Shown: one piece after another, positions 1 through 11,560 of the stretch
How the letters are laid out: each line of letters starts with the position of its first letter
Position numbering within the stretch: the stretch's first letter is position 1
NCBI GenBank assembly: GCA_022410635.1
Contig: JAJVDF010000247.1
Coordinates: forward strand, 841,216 to 905,215
Origin: Tretioscincus oriximinensis
Lineage: Eukaryota; Chordata; Lepidosauria; Squamata; Gymnophthalmidae
Length of the DNA stretch: 64,000 nucleotides
Direction of reading: 5' to 3'
Translations under genes and position numbers: made by a program
The notes under the pieces: model-generated
The model's input: the letters and a program-made list of their open reading frames with translations, nothing else
Databases searched by the model: none
Told to the model about the DNA's origin: nothing

Positions 1-584
1 CAGCTGCTTGGGCAGCCTTATAAAGGGCAATCCAAGGTAACTGGCACCATTTCATATTATGCAATCAATGGGGTACATACATTGCCCTGGGCAAAAAATG
101 TGTACAACTGTAGCCATTATCTAGGTCAAGCTAGCTGTCTATCAGAATCTTTTTTGTTCTATGTCATGTCTGCTTTTGGCCAAAGCAAGAGCACACACTC
201 AGACACATACACAACCTTTCTTTAAGTTGCCAGAAACTGGCTCTGGAGTATGAATTAACATCTCCCAAGCAAGGGAAAACAGCACATCTTGGTGAACAAT
301 AGCTAAACTTACTTTGGAAGGCTAATGCAGCCCTATAATGCAAATTAGATTTAACACAAATTAAACAACCAAAGAAACACATATTTCCTGATAGACTGTT
401 TTACACACAAATGAGTTATTGCAGTGTGTTACAGCGTGAAAATGTGATTCCAGCTGCTACACAAAATTACAGCCCATGTGCAGACACTGTGACCATTCCG
501 TTCCACTGAAGCTGTGTTTCCTGTGATGATGTTTAAATGTCAGGGACTATTAATATTTTATATCTATGCATTCAGGAGATGAGG
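1..584. other. Unassigned sequence, probably intron of the GSG1-family gene
   Basis: No coding exon, RNA gene or recognisable repeat seen. The short minus-strand open frame at 164-382 has no recognisable content. Position upstream of an internal exon implies intron. Confidence 0.4.
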
Positions 585-790
585 TTGAGAGATTGTCTGG
601 TCTTGTGGTTAAAGTGTCAGCCTTTTATATGGTAGCCTTCTGATTTGATTCTNCACACCTATATAAAGCCAGCAAGATGACCTTGGGCTAGTTACAGTTT
701 TTTGAGCTCTGTCAGCTCCACCTACTTTATAAGGTGTCTGTTGTAAAAACAAGAGCAGAAGGTTATGTCAGCCATTTTCGTGATGAGAAA
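585..790 (+). mobile_element. Sauria-type tRNA-derived SINE, diverged copy
   Basis: The head 'ggtcttgtggttaaagtgtc' keeps the box A-like part. It is followed by 'gatttgattct' (box B region), 'gaccttgggctagttacag', 'gctccacctac' and 'aaggtgtctgttgt', in the same order as the better copy at 49238-49492. The 3' tail is missing. It lies in an intron. Confidence 0.7.
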
Positions 791-1276
791 AGTAGTGAGT
801 AAAAACACCTCTACTACCTCCTCCTCCTTTCTTTCCTCTTCCTCCTCCTCTTCTTCACATTAACATTCATCATGCCATTAGATTTTAGGGTTGCTGTCTT
901 AATATAAGATGAATACCACCAATGAGAAACCATCATTGAACTCATAGCAAGCTAAGTAATTGCATAAACTGAGCACAATAGTGGCTTTCTGAGAGAGGCA
1001 TTGCAACTAGGGAGAAGGTGACTGCATGCATTTGGTCAGCGTGCATCTGCCAAAGTTGAGATCCTCATACCTTTTCAATGGGACCCACCTACTCTTGAGT
1101 TGCTACAGGTCCTGAGGGCAGCTCAGGGTTCTAGGGAGATGCAGATCATAAGGGGCAAACTGTAGTTCAGAACAATCCTGCTCATTGCTTCTAAGAATGT
1201 CTAATATAATTTATAGAACCCAGTCATAAATAATCTAGTTATAATGAACCATAAATATTAAGCTAAGGCCTTAAAT

Positions 1277-1455
1277 TAAGCTGATCAGATTACCCCTTTT
1301 TGGGGGGGAGGTTGAAAACCTGGTTTTGGGGTGCCTCCCAGTGTTTTCTGAGAAAATATTTTTCAAAAAAAGATTTTTTTTCCTCAGAAAAAACCAGGAG
1401 GCACCCCAAAAATGGGTTTTCAAAGCCTACCAAAAGGGGTTATCTGGTCAGCCTA
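1277..1455. mobile_element. hAT-like palindromic MITE (family A)
   Basis: The ends are inverted: 'taagctgatcagattacccc' on the left and 'ggttatctggtcagccta' on the right. The arms ('gaaaacctggttttggggtg' and 'caccccaaaaatgggttttc') also pair around a T-rich centre. The open frame through it (1300-1515) is a by-product. Flanks do not show a clean duplication. Confidence 0.75.
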
Positions 1456-1604
1456 ACTAAGCCCTTATACTTTAGTTATGGGTACAAGGTACAAAGCTCA
1501 TACTTAAACCTGTAGTAATGAGAACAATCTGTATATTTGATCATTTATNCTGGCTAAGGATCATTCAGGCTGCAAATTATGTGTTTCCATCCAGATCTTA
1601 TTAA

Positions 1605-1814
<210 letters not shown>

Positions 1815-2072
1815 TAAGTAATTGTTAAAAGTACGAGTTTAGTGTTGGAGCATATATGAGAACAAGGTCCTCCATCTTCAATGGCAGTGCTAAAGAGGAC
1901 TAAGGATGGCCATGCTGGTTCAAAGATGGGTAGAGTCTCCCTTGGTTACATCAACAAACAGGAAAGAGGTTTGTAGTACACTCGCTGGTCTGGTATAATA
2001 GATAGGATGGAACTGTATTTAGATTAGTCCTATAATGATAAAATTTCCTGTTAGGCGAAGGTTAGTTTAAAC

Positions 2073-2095
2073 ACACACAAACACACACACACACA
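2073..2095. repeat. (AC)n microsatellite
   Basis: Interrupted run of acacac with two A insertions, in an intron of the GSG1-family gene. Confidence 0.85.
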
Positions 2096-2167
2096 TTTTT
2101 GTCAGAAGAAACGAGAGTAATATAGTAGTAAAAATGCTAAAATTCTCACCAGGAGTATAGTTAGGTT

Positions 2168-2315
2168 CCTGGTCAAAGACATTTACTTCCAAAGCATCTT
2201 CAGATTTGAAGGATGAGGTTAATCCATTTTTCCCCTTCTGTTTTAATCCAGGAAAAAATGGATTAAACTCATTCTCCTGGACTGAAATGGTTTAAAAGTA
2301 AATGTGTCACCAGGG
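2168..2315. mobile_element. Palindromic MITE (family B)
   Basis: Left arm 'ctggtcaaagacatttactt' pairs with 'aagtaaatgtgtcaccagg' on the right. The inner arms contain the family motif 'atcttcag...' and '...ggactgaaatggtttaaaag'. It lies in the intron between the two GSG1-family exons, about 250 bp before the last exon. Confidence 0.6.
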
Positions 2316-2560
2316 CCTATTACTGTCACCAGTTATTCAAATCCCCACTTGCTCATGAAAACACTTCAGGTGATTTTGAGGCAGATCCTCTCAGCTTAAG
2401 TTCTGTCACAAAGTAGTTATGAAAAAAAAATGGTATGGCAGAAATTAGTACCAGGTATGTGCTGCTAAGGACAAATTGTTGGATCAACAGTAGAATAATT
2501 ATTCTGAATCCTTTTTCTTTTCTGCTGTGGCTCAAGCCTGACAATTTTTCTCTTTTACAG

Positions 2561-2915
<355 letters not shown>

Positions 2916-3114
2916 AGAGGGGGTAGGGGAACCACTTCTTCACGTTACTGTTCCTTTCTTTCATCAGCTTCTTTCATCAGTTTCTGCAGCCAGCTTGTTA
3001 GGACCACTGATTCCACAGATGACTCTTACCCTCTTTCAAACCTTCACCTTTTTTGAGGCTATTGTGGTAGCTATGGATCAGGAGCATTCAAATGGTTACT
3101 GGGTATTTTCTAGA

Positions 3115-3404
3115 TCANGGTTCCCAACCTGTGGGTTGTGATCCCAAATAGGATTGCAAATGGTTTTCTGTGGGGTTGAGGTGGCCTGGCTTACTTCTTC
3201 CCCCCCAAACACCACTTGATGCCATTTTTGGTTCCTGGTTTCAGAAACAACATCTTGAATGATGTCATTTCTGGTTCCAGAAATAACATTTTTGAGTGAT
3301 GGGCGGGGAAAGGAGTAATGTGCTGGAAGAGCTGAGGCAAGATTGCATAAGAATGGGCATCTATAAATGGGGTTGCGGCATGGAAAAGTTTGGGAACTGC
3401 TTGG
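3115..3404. mobile_element. Non-autonomous hAT-like element
   Basis: The left end 'ggttcccaacctgtgggttg' plus 'tgatccc' and the right end 'ggggttgcggcatgg' plus 'aaaagtttgggaactgctt' are imperfect inverted repeats. The pattern (c)agnggttcccaaac is typical of hAT family termini. The interior carries no transposase. The minus-strand open frame across it (3096-3497) is an artefact of the repeat. Confidence 0.5.
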
Positions 3405-3865
3405 GATAGAATAGGGAACCATTGTGTGAGGCACAGGGAAGCAGCTGGCCATTTTTGGAGTGTGACTGACTAAATTGCAATGAGAGCTTTGAGTCATAAC
3501 ATGTAATTTATGAGGAAACTATTGTGCCTGAACCTTTGTGGGATAATCAGAGGCTTTTCTCACTATAGTTCCTGTTCACAGATTGAATGACACTGAGGGT
3601 CTTAAATGGGGCCAGTGTCCATTGCTCTCAGCGAAGACTAATTTTTTGAGGCNTAAATGAGATACCTTTACTGCACAACAGAGATGCAGTATCTCTATTG
3701 AGTTTTGTGCATCTGCAGAATTATATGGAGTTTAGATCTCTAGTGTGAGTTAGCGCCATTTTTTCCTCTTTTGGGATACCTGTGTTTTGTGAAGTTGAGA
3801 AGCTGGCTTTGTTCAGATCAGGCACTTCCCACAACTGGGAATTTCTAAGCCGTGCTAGTCCTTCC

Positions 3866-3871
3866 AATAAA
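3866..3871 (+). terminator. Candidate polyadenylation signal of the GSG1-family gene
   Basis: A plus-strand AATAAA lies about 950 bp after the stop at 2915. It is the first clear canonical hexamer I see downstream. Using it would place a hAT-like element (3115-3404) inside the 3' UTR. Confidence 0.25.
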
Positions 3872-4199
3872 TTATACTGATTCAGTTCCTTTGGGGTGAT
3901 GGGATTTATGCCCAAGAGTGGGAACTTTGGCCCAATAGATAGTTCCCAGTTCTGAAAGAACACTTCAAGGCCCCTCTTTCTTTAACAATGCCATGGGTTG
4001 TTCTTGCATTCTGTACACATTACATCAAATGGGGATTTTTTTTTAATGTCACTCTAGGCCTTTTCCACACATGTGGACTAGGGACAGCTTGCTCTAAAGA
4101 TTTCCATTATGTGGGTAGCCCTTCCTGATCTACTTCAATGGTGCTTCTTTCAGAGCAAAAAGGATTGAAGTTCAGAGTATCATATATTACCCATCATGA

Positions 4200-4330
4200 T
4201 CTGTTTCGGAGAAATAGCCGTGTTAGTCCAGTAGCAAGTCCAGCAAAGGGGCTAGTAGCACTTAGAGACTAACAGGAGAAAAGTGGGTGGCATAAGCTTT
4301 CGTAGACACGTNTACTTCTTCAGATGCCAT
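4200..4330 (-). mobile_element. Penelope-like element fragment
   Basis: Reverse complement of the terminal module also seen twice at 42600-43150, running from 'agccgtgttagtccagtagc' through 'gtccagcaaaggggctag' and 'gagactaacaggagaaaagt' to 'cataagctttcgtagac'. The combination of this module with a hammerhead-like core is what points to a Penelope-like retroelement. Confidence 0.55.
4290..4327 (-). ncRNA. Hammerhead-ribozyme-like core in Penelope-like fragment
   Basis: On the minus strand the order is GCAT, CTGAAGA (the CUGANGA core), GTANAC-GT-GTCTAC hairpin, GAAA, then GCTTATGC. The hairpin pairs except for one N. GCAT and ATGC at the edges could pair as an outer helix. Core strands are intact in this copy. 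Confidence 0.55.
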
Positions 4331-5577
4331 CATGATCTGCTATACTGTCATCAACCTGTTGGTGGAATACTTTATAGCTCTACCAGTAGGACAGAATCCA
4401 GTACCATTTGGGTTCCTTATTCTGCTGTCCAGCCTATTGCAATGTAGACAGGTTGCTCTATTAGAACCTCTGTTATTCCAGTACACGCAAAAGCAGCCTG
4501 GAGAGATGCTCTGAAGTTATTTTGGGGGGGATAACGGCAGGCCCGGATTTAGGCTGAAATTTACTTACTTACTTATTTGTTTACTTTATTTACTTATTTT
4601 ACTTCCCCTCTTCCCTCATCTACATTGAGTTTTATAATAATAAAAGCAATAAAAATATTAATATCTTCTTAGTACTACCAGTATCTATATATTGCCTAAA
4701 TACGGCCCTGGATAACGGCACATTTTAACCCAATCCTTATGGGATTCTCTGCTTTCGTCTGTGCTATGGGTCTCAGTTCCGTGTCAAAGGCGGTAGCTTC
4801 ACTCTTAACCCCTCAGTTGTAGCTACTGTGACATAACATAGGGATCAAGGCATTCGTGTTTATGAGTATGGGGTGCAGTAGCCTTCTGCTGACATTCTGC
4901 CAATAGTAGCAGAATCCTCAGCGCTGACTGATTAAAAACGATCCTAGGCACAAGGCTGCAATCTTGTACTCGTTTATTGGAACAGGAGTAATAAAATCTC
5001 CATTTGTGGGAATTATTGCTTTGAAATCCTGCAAAAAACACTGCTCTGTAAATAAGATGATCACAAATGCTCTTTTATCTTACTCTCTGGCTATACATGC
5101 AGCAAGAATTTTCTCTCATTTTCCATCCTATGCATTCTTTTTTCTGGTGACAAAATGTTTATAGTTGCTAATGCTCATATTCTAACATTCTCTGCAGGCT
5201 TTTCTGTATCTCTTTGCTCGATTTCATTGTTTGTTTACCGCTTTGCTCGCTTGTGTGTAACTGTGATGTGCAACCTCGCGCAAAGCACACTAAAATAACG
5301 CCCACCTTCAGGCTTTTTCTAATAATCTGAACGTTATGAAGGTTTCTGTCTGTTGTGAAAATACCCTAATAAAAGTAGTAACCTCTCTGTTTCTTGACAG
5401 AACTGGTCAGAAAACTGGTATAGTGGTGTGTTTTTTTCTTTGTATACAACACATAGAATAAATTGTTGCTGGAATTGTGCAGTAGCACAGCAGACTATTT
5501 TCTTAGCCACCTTATACCTCTTGGACTGCTATATTTTGTATGAATAATTCATAAGCGGTTAAATGTGTTTATTCACA
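4331..5577. other. Unassigned intergenic sequence
   Basis: No exon recognised. A TTAC/ATTT-rich tract lies at 4557-4605. Open frames at 4332-4514, 4823-5041 and 4964-5164 are short and show no family features. Confidence 0.4.
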
Positions 5578-5745
5578 TTATAAGAACATAAGAACATAAG
5601 AAGAGCCATACTGGATCAGGCCACAGCCCATCGAGTCCAGCATTCTGTCTCACACAGAGGCCCACCAGATGCACCTGGGCAGNCTGAACAGAGGAAAGCA
5701 AAATATGTCCCTGTTCATGACTCCCTGCAAATGGTATTATAAACA
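5578..5745 (-). mobile_element. CR1 LINE, 3' end fragment
   Basis: Reads on the minus strand into the terminal 'cagtatggctcttcttatg' plus repeated 'ttcttatg' octamers, here at its left edge (taagaacataagaacataag on plus). The body matches copies at 6995, 15532 and 28101. No RT coding part remains. Confidence 0.8.
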
Positions 5746-5782
5746 GAGAGAAGGACCATCTCTTTATATATTTGTGTTTATC

Positions 5783-5785
5783 TGT

Positions 5786-5832
<47 letters not shown>
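5783..5832. repeat. Compound (GT)n(GA)n microsatellite
   Basis: About 14 GT units followed by about 11 AG units. It sits between the CR1 fragment and a SINE 3' part. Confidence 0.95.
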
Positions 5833-5833
<1 letters not shown>

Positions 5834-5966
5834 TCTTGGGACCAATCACAGTTATTCAGAACTCTCTCAGCCCTGCCTACTCCACGGGGTGTCTGTTGTG
5901 ATAAAAACAACAAAAAGCTATGTGTACTGCCCATCGGGTATAGGACAGGATATAAGTATAAATAAC
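5833..5966 (+). mobile_element. Sauria-type SINE, 3' part
   Basis: Contains 'gatcttgggaccaatcacag', 'agaactctctcagccctgcc', 'ggtgtctgttgtgataaaaa' and the tail 'ggataagta'-like 'ggatataagtataaataa'. The tRNA head is replaced by the microsatellite. Confidence 0.75.
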
Positions 5967-6994
5967 CTATGGTTGAATATACAGATGTTGAGGAGGTGTT
6001 GCCTTGTTTTCAACATATTACGAAGACTCCACTAGGGAGCAACTACTCATGCTCTGTCACTGATCTGACAGCATTGTTCAAGAGGTTTTTTTTTAATCAT
6101 TTATTTACTTGCATTTATATTCTGNCCTATATTCAAAGGTCGCAGGTTAGATCACAATTAGAAACCCTTACCACAGATTAAAATAGAACAATTGAAAATA
6201 GAACAATGCCTTCAAAGCGAGGGGAATTTTTGGCTCAGCCGAAGGTGAGGCTGTACATGTAGGTATCCTAACATGTTGAATATTTAAATACCCCTACCAG
6301 ACACATCCTGATGAGCTGTGGTGGTACCTAATTCTCCCTCGATCTGGCCAGCTAGTGCGGTGGGGGTAGATGCCTCACATCTCTTAATATGGAAGTGTCC
6401 TCTACTGACACCCATTGAATACATACTGGTTTTACAGTTGAAATGTGGGACGCTAAGCTTGCAACCCCTGACCTTTCAGCCTCTGCAGCCATCACCTTAT
6501 CTTATTGATCTGAAATTGCACAACTCTTCTTCAAAAGTCCCATAAATAAGCTCCAAACAGGACATGCTTGGCCAATTTTCAGGGACCATCAAATGCCCTC
6601 TCTTTACTTAAACCATCCAGTAACTGAAAGTGACTCTGATGCCTGAGAGGTATCAGAGGAGATGAGTGATACACTATTATTCTAAAAACTGCACATTTAA
6701 GATGATGATGAGAGAAAATGTAGCCCAGATTCTCCATCTACAATATTATTTCAATAAAGAGGAGCAAGGTGGCTGACTAAGATGATGAGTAGAGTTTCAC
6801 GGTCATCACAAAACGGAAATTTGAAATATAGTTTTGATGGTTACAATTTAAACAAGTCTGGCAGAAGTAGAAATGGTTTCCACACTCTCTGCATGGTTGC
6901 TTGTAGGAACTGTGAGAGCTGAATACTAATAAAGATTTATCATTTCTTGGGCTCCACAGAAATTATGGTTGTCCAACTCTGACCGTCTCTCCAC
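5967..6994. other. Unassigned intergenic sequence
   Basis: I see no exon or confident repeat. A possible LINE tail trace ('catttatattctgncctata') occurs at 6108-6130. Confidence 0.35.
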
Positions 6995-7185
6995 TTAAGA
7001 ACATAAGAAGAGCCATACTGGATCAGGCCACAGCCCATCGAGTCCAGCATTCTGTGTCACACAGAGGCCCACCAGATGCACCTTGGCAGTCTGAACAGAG
7101 GAAAGCAAAATATGCTGCTCTTGTTCGTGACTCCCTGCAAATGGTATTTCAAGAGTCCTGCCTGTTGCTCCATCCCGGAGGCTAC
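6995..7185 (-). mobile_element. CR1 LINE, 3' end fragment
   Basis: Starts 'ttaagaacataagaagagcc' and continues through 'gtgtcacacagaggcccacc' to 'ctgttgctccatcccgg'. It is the same 3' UTR as the other CR1 copies and has no coding part. Confidence 0.8.
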
Positions 7186-7304
7186 ATTGGCCTTGGCCTT
7201 ATTTTGGATTATAACCCAGAATATGGGCTGGTCTTCTATGTGCCAAATTAGGACAGGTTCTATTAGGACCTGATGGTTTCTTTTCCAACATATAAACAGT
7301 AATA

Positions 7305-7760
7305 ACAGCCAGTTTGGTGTAGTGGTTAGAGTGTTGCCCTCTTATCTGATAGTTTCCTGGTTCAATTCCACACTCTTCCATGGAGCCAGCTAGGTGATCT
7401 TGGGCCACTCACAGTTCTTCAGAACTCTCTCAGCCCAGCCTACTTCACAGGGCATCTGTTGTGGAGGAAGAACCAAAGCTTTGGGTGGCTCCCTGGTAGG
7501 CTGACCAGATGACCCCTTTTGGGAGGGGGTAGAAACCCAGTTTTGGAGTGCCTCATGGTTTTTGCTGAGGAAAAAAAAAATCAAAAAAANNTTTTTTTGG
7601 AATTTTTTTTCTTTTTTTATTTTTTTCCCTCAGGAAAAACCAGGAGGCACTGCAAAACTGGGTTTTCACACACAAACACCCCCAAAAGGGGTCATCTGGT
7701 CAGCCTGCCCTTGGAGACGTCCGAGTATAGGGCAGGATATAAGTATAAATAAATAAATAA
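7305..7760 (+). mobile_element. Sauria-type SINE split by a hAT-like MITE
   Basis: The SINE begins 'agccagtttggtgtagtggt' with a box B-like 'ggttcaattcc'. It runs to 'gggtggctccctgg' at 7496, then resumes at 7708 with 'cccttggagacgtccgagta' and the tail 'ataaataaataat'. The family A MITE at 7497-7707 is inserted between, so it is younger than this SINE copy. Confidence 0.8.
7497..7707. mobile_element. hAT-like palindromic MITE (family A)
   Basis: Ends are 'taggctgaccagatgacccc' and 'ggggtcatctggtcagcct'. Inner arms 'gaaacccagttttggagtgc' and 'gcactgcaaaactgggtttt' pair around an A/T-rich centre containing two Ns. It sits inside a SINE. Confidence 0.85.
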
Positions 7761-10560
7761 TAAGGCCCAGTGCAAAAAGGGCCTCTCTTGCCTCTATCTC
7801 ACAAATTTTCTTCTCTCAGACCGACTACAGCTGTCCTCATTTATCATTTTTATCTTCTTTGCTTCCTAACCTGTGGGCCATGAAGAGATTAAGAGCTGTT
7901 AATTTCTGGTTAACTATTTAAGGAATTAATCAGTCTGTTTCATTTTGTGAGGAAGAACTAAAACTGGGGATGCATATCGGAGGAGCTCAAGAAATACAAA
8001 ATTTGAGTCACAAGAGCTGACCTGCGATGGTAGAGATATCTATGGTAATTTTTATCGTAGCCATACTGAACTGGAATTCAGCAAACCCATCATTTACCAA
8101 TATTTGTGGAACACACATTCTGCCTTTCTCTGAAAGAGTTCACAAATTAGGGATTGTTTTCTTCCTCACATTTATCTTACAATACCCTCATGATGCAAGT
8201 TAGGTTGTAAGGCAGGAAGAGCCGTATTTAGGGGAATGCAAAAGGGGCATCTTTCCAGGGTAGCAGAATTGGGTGGGTGTGGGTGTGGCACAGCAGCACT
8301 GCTAGGAGTCTGTAGCAACCAGGGCCGACTCTTAAAGGTACCCTCCCCAAGTAAAAATGCTGTTGTTTAGCAGGCTCTTGAATTTATTTTTCTTCCAAGC
8401 ATAGAAGTCTTAAATACCCAAGATTTTCAGACTGGAAAACTCCCAGCATGGGGATCGCTAAAACCTTTAACTGCTCATACACACAAAATACAGCCCTGAG
8501 GGTAGTCATTGACAATAGAGATGATGGGGTGGCCTGTTAACTCAACAATTTAACCATGTAGCAATTTAACTATTTAACTCACGTCTTCTCTCTTGGCCTC
8601 TGCTCTATCACTTTCTGAACACATGAAAGGACATTCTCAATCATGAATCACCAGGCTATAAAATAGCCACATCCTGTTGATGTATCTAGTTTTATTATTC
8701 TTTTGCTGTGATCTGCCATCAGACACTTAGGGTGAAATATAAATATAGATGAATAAACAAAACAAATAAGCACCAACAATTAGCAATTTTTCAACACAAA
8801 AGGCAGCAGAATCAATGGATCCACAGCGATCTGCTGGCCCTGGGCTCCAAGGACTGCCCTCCAGTCGGACAGCCAGCTGTCTGTTCAGAATCCAAAGGCA
8901 AAAGTGTTTCCAGTGTAAGCTTAATGTGAATTGTGTTAAGTGCACTCTGGCACAGTATTTTGAGCAAACTCCGCTCAGAAAAAATGTGGCTTTTGTGAAT
9001 GAAGTATGATGAAAGTTCTTCCAATCTGCATTTAATGAGAACCCAAAGCCACAAAGCTTTCGCACCCATTTTCCCCTGTAGCGCCAATGCAGTTGAGAGT
9101 GCATAAACAAGAAACATCAGTGATTCTTTGCTCCTCATGCACAGACTTTCATGTTCAACAGGCCTCCGAGGCCTAGTGATGTCTTTAAGTTTCGTTGCAG
9201 TGAAGTGCAATGGGGATTGGCTTTCTTGAGGGCCAGTCAAAGGCATTTTAGATGTAATGAAACCACAGCCTGCATAGGACTTACTATTTTTTAAAATAAG
9301 TATTTTAATTGCCTGGTGCTGTCCTGACACATACTCTTGATCCATTTTCTGTCTTGAAGAACTAAACTGAAGTATAAAAACATGGCTTTTCAGGACTGAA
9401 GGTGGATTAAAAGTACAGCCTCTGGGTCCTTCAGAATGACNTATAAAATTGAAAAAAACTAATAAATTCCTGAGAGAGCATATTTAGGCTTTCCTTATAA
9501 ACTAAATTTATTTGCTTATATCCTATCCTATATTCGAAAGTCTCAATAGGCCCATCATAGGCAACAGTTCAAGCTTTCAGTTCTATCACCTTAGTGTGTA
9601 TTTCAGTTAGCATATTCATAACTCACCGTGCTCAGTGAGGTGGGTTTTTGTGTGGGTTTGAATAGAATTACAGTTCTACGTATTCTGTTTCTCAAACTGC
9701 TACTTTCTACTGTAATTGTTCTGCTGTCCGCCTCATTGTAGTGTACATACTTCTTATGGAAAATGTTCCTCAAGTTAACCTCTGACAAATCATTTTGAAA
9801 AGACATTGAGAACTGGGGGTCAATTGGAGGTACTTGCACTGATTCTAATGAACTAATAGGACTTGTAAAAGCTAGACGTTTTCAAGACCACTAAGTAGGA
9901 TGGCCAGCTTGTGGATCAGTGTTGGTACATAGATCTTGACTCCAGAAAGGAAACACATCAAATCATAAAATGATTTGTAAAAGCAAGAGGAAATTTCTTA
10001 ATTGGAATCTTGACTTCCTGACACAGCTGTGGGAGAAATGTTCACATAGAACCAATGGAAAGCATGATGGAATTATAGTTGAACAGGGCACGAAGAATAG
10101 ACGGCCCTAGAAGAACAGAAGACCAACTTATAGTCATGGTAGGTAGGAACAGAAGCTAAATACTGCTTGGCATGCCNAAGTATTGTCATCTGCTGAAACT
10201 ATCTCTACTATTAATAAATACATCAATGGGTCAAACGTTCCAAGGTCTGTCATTGACCTTTATAGGTCAATAACAGGGCTTGGAATGTTAAACTCAGCAT
10301 GCCAGCATCCACAGCACCAGTACCGTAGGCTGTCTGGTCATCTGCCCAACATGATGGGCCCAAATACACTGTCACTCATCAATGATCACACGCCACAAAA
10401 TCCCTCACTGTCCACAGCTGCTTTCAGGGCTGGATCTTGGCATTCAGGCACTCTGAAAAAACATGGTGAATGTTCTGCTGTAACTTCCCATTTGCTGAAG
10501 TGCTCATTCCTTATCATGGTTCTTCTTCCTACCTCTTGGTTCATCAGCACTTGAAGTCAA
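7761..10560. other. Unassigned intergenic sequence
   Basis: There is no recognised exon. A 177-codon minus-strand open frame (8812-9345) and a 123-codon plus frame (10183-10554) exist without domain features. 9380-9420 resembles half of a family B palindrome ('ttcaggactgaaggtggatt'). 9500-9545 resembles a LINE/SINE tail in reverse. Confidence 0.35.
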
Positions 10561-10574
10561 TTCTACCCACCGAA

Positions 10575-10845
10575 CAGTTTTGTTTCTTCTTCCGGAAGAG
10601 GTGGTGGTCCTAGCAGCCTGGATAGCTTCAAAATAGCGTTAGTCATGGAAGACAGGTGTATCAGTGGCTATTAGGATGGGAAAACAGGAAGTATTCCTGA
10701 AATTTGCAGGGAGTCAAGAACAGATGAGAATTTTTCCTTCTTCTGCATGAGACTGTCCTAATCATGCAACTGGTGCTCCACTGTGTAGGACAGAATAGTG
10801 GACTAGGTGGGCTGTGGCCCAATTCAGTTACGTTCCTATGTTCTA
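10575..10845 (+). mobile_element. CR1 LINE, 3' end fragment (old)
   Basis: Plus-strand copy: 'ggaagaggtggtggtcctag', 'caggaagtattcctgaaatt', 'tgcagggagtcaagaacaga', 'gggctgtggcccaattcagt' and 'cctatgttct'. It starts within the last RT codons (EEVVV) and is well diverged. Confidence 0.7.
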
Positions 10846-11472
10846 ACTAGTGGGAATAACCCAACTGTGATGCATGAAAGGAGATCAGGCCTCTAGCCTC
10901 CCTTCTCCTGTCCCCCATCCAGTTGCTGCTGCTCATTTGACAGTGGCCACCTGCCTCCTCCCCCAGCCCAAACCTACTTACTTCTGCAACCCCGGGGAGA
11001 GGGGGAGTTCCCGTTAGAGGACAGAATCAGCTTTGGCATCTTGGGAGGAGGGGCAAAAACAGTGTCATCCATTTTGTTTTGTTTTTGTTCTAGTGCTGCA
11101 GAGGTGGTTTGTCCAATCACCGGGCGAGGGAGATGTGGGTTATGATCCCTTCCTCGGATTGGACTAACCATCAATGTCATTGCTTTATTTATTTAGATGT
11201 TAGTGCTCGGTGCCAGTGATTCTATTAGCTTTTTCCTCTTCCATCCTAGAAAGGCTATTTCTGCTCGTCACACCATAGCGTAACTTTCTCGAAAAACACT
11301 AATTATACCTTGAATTTTAAAAAAAGAATAAATATTTAATCCAGTACATTTTTTATTTCAAATGTAATTTTCCTCATCTTTTAAAAATCTTTATTTATTA
11401 CAAAAAAGAAAAGAAAAGAAAGAAGCTCGTCAATAAATACATGTGAGATACTCAAAATAAAAAATAACATTC

Positions 11473-11560
<88 letters not shown>

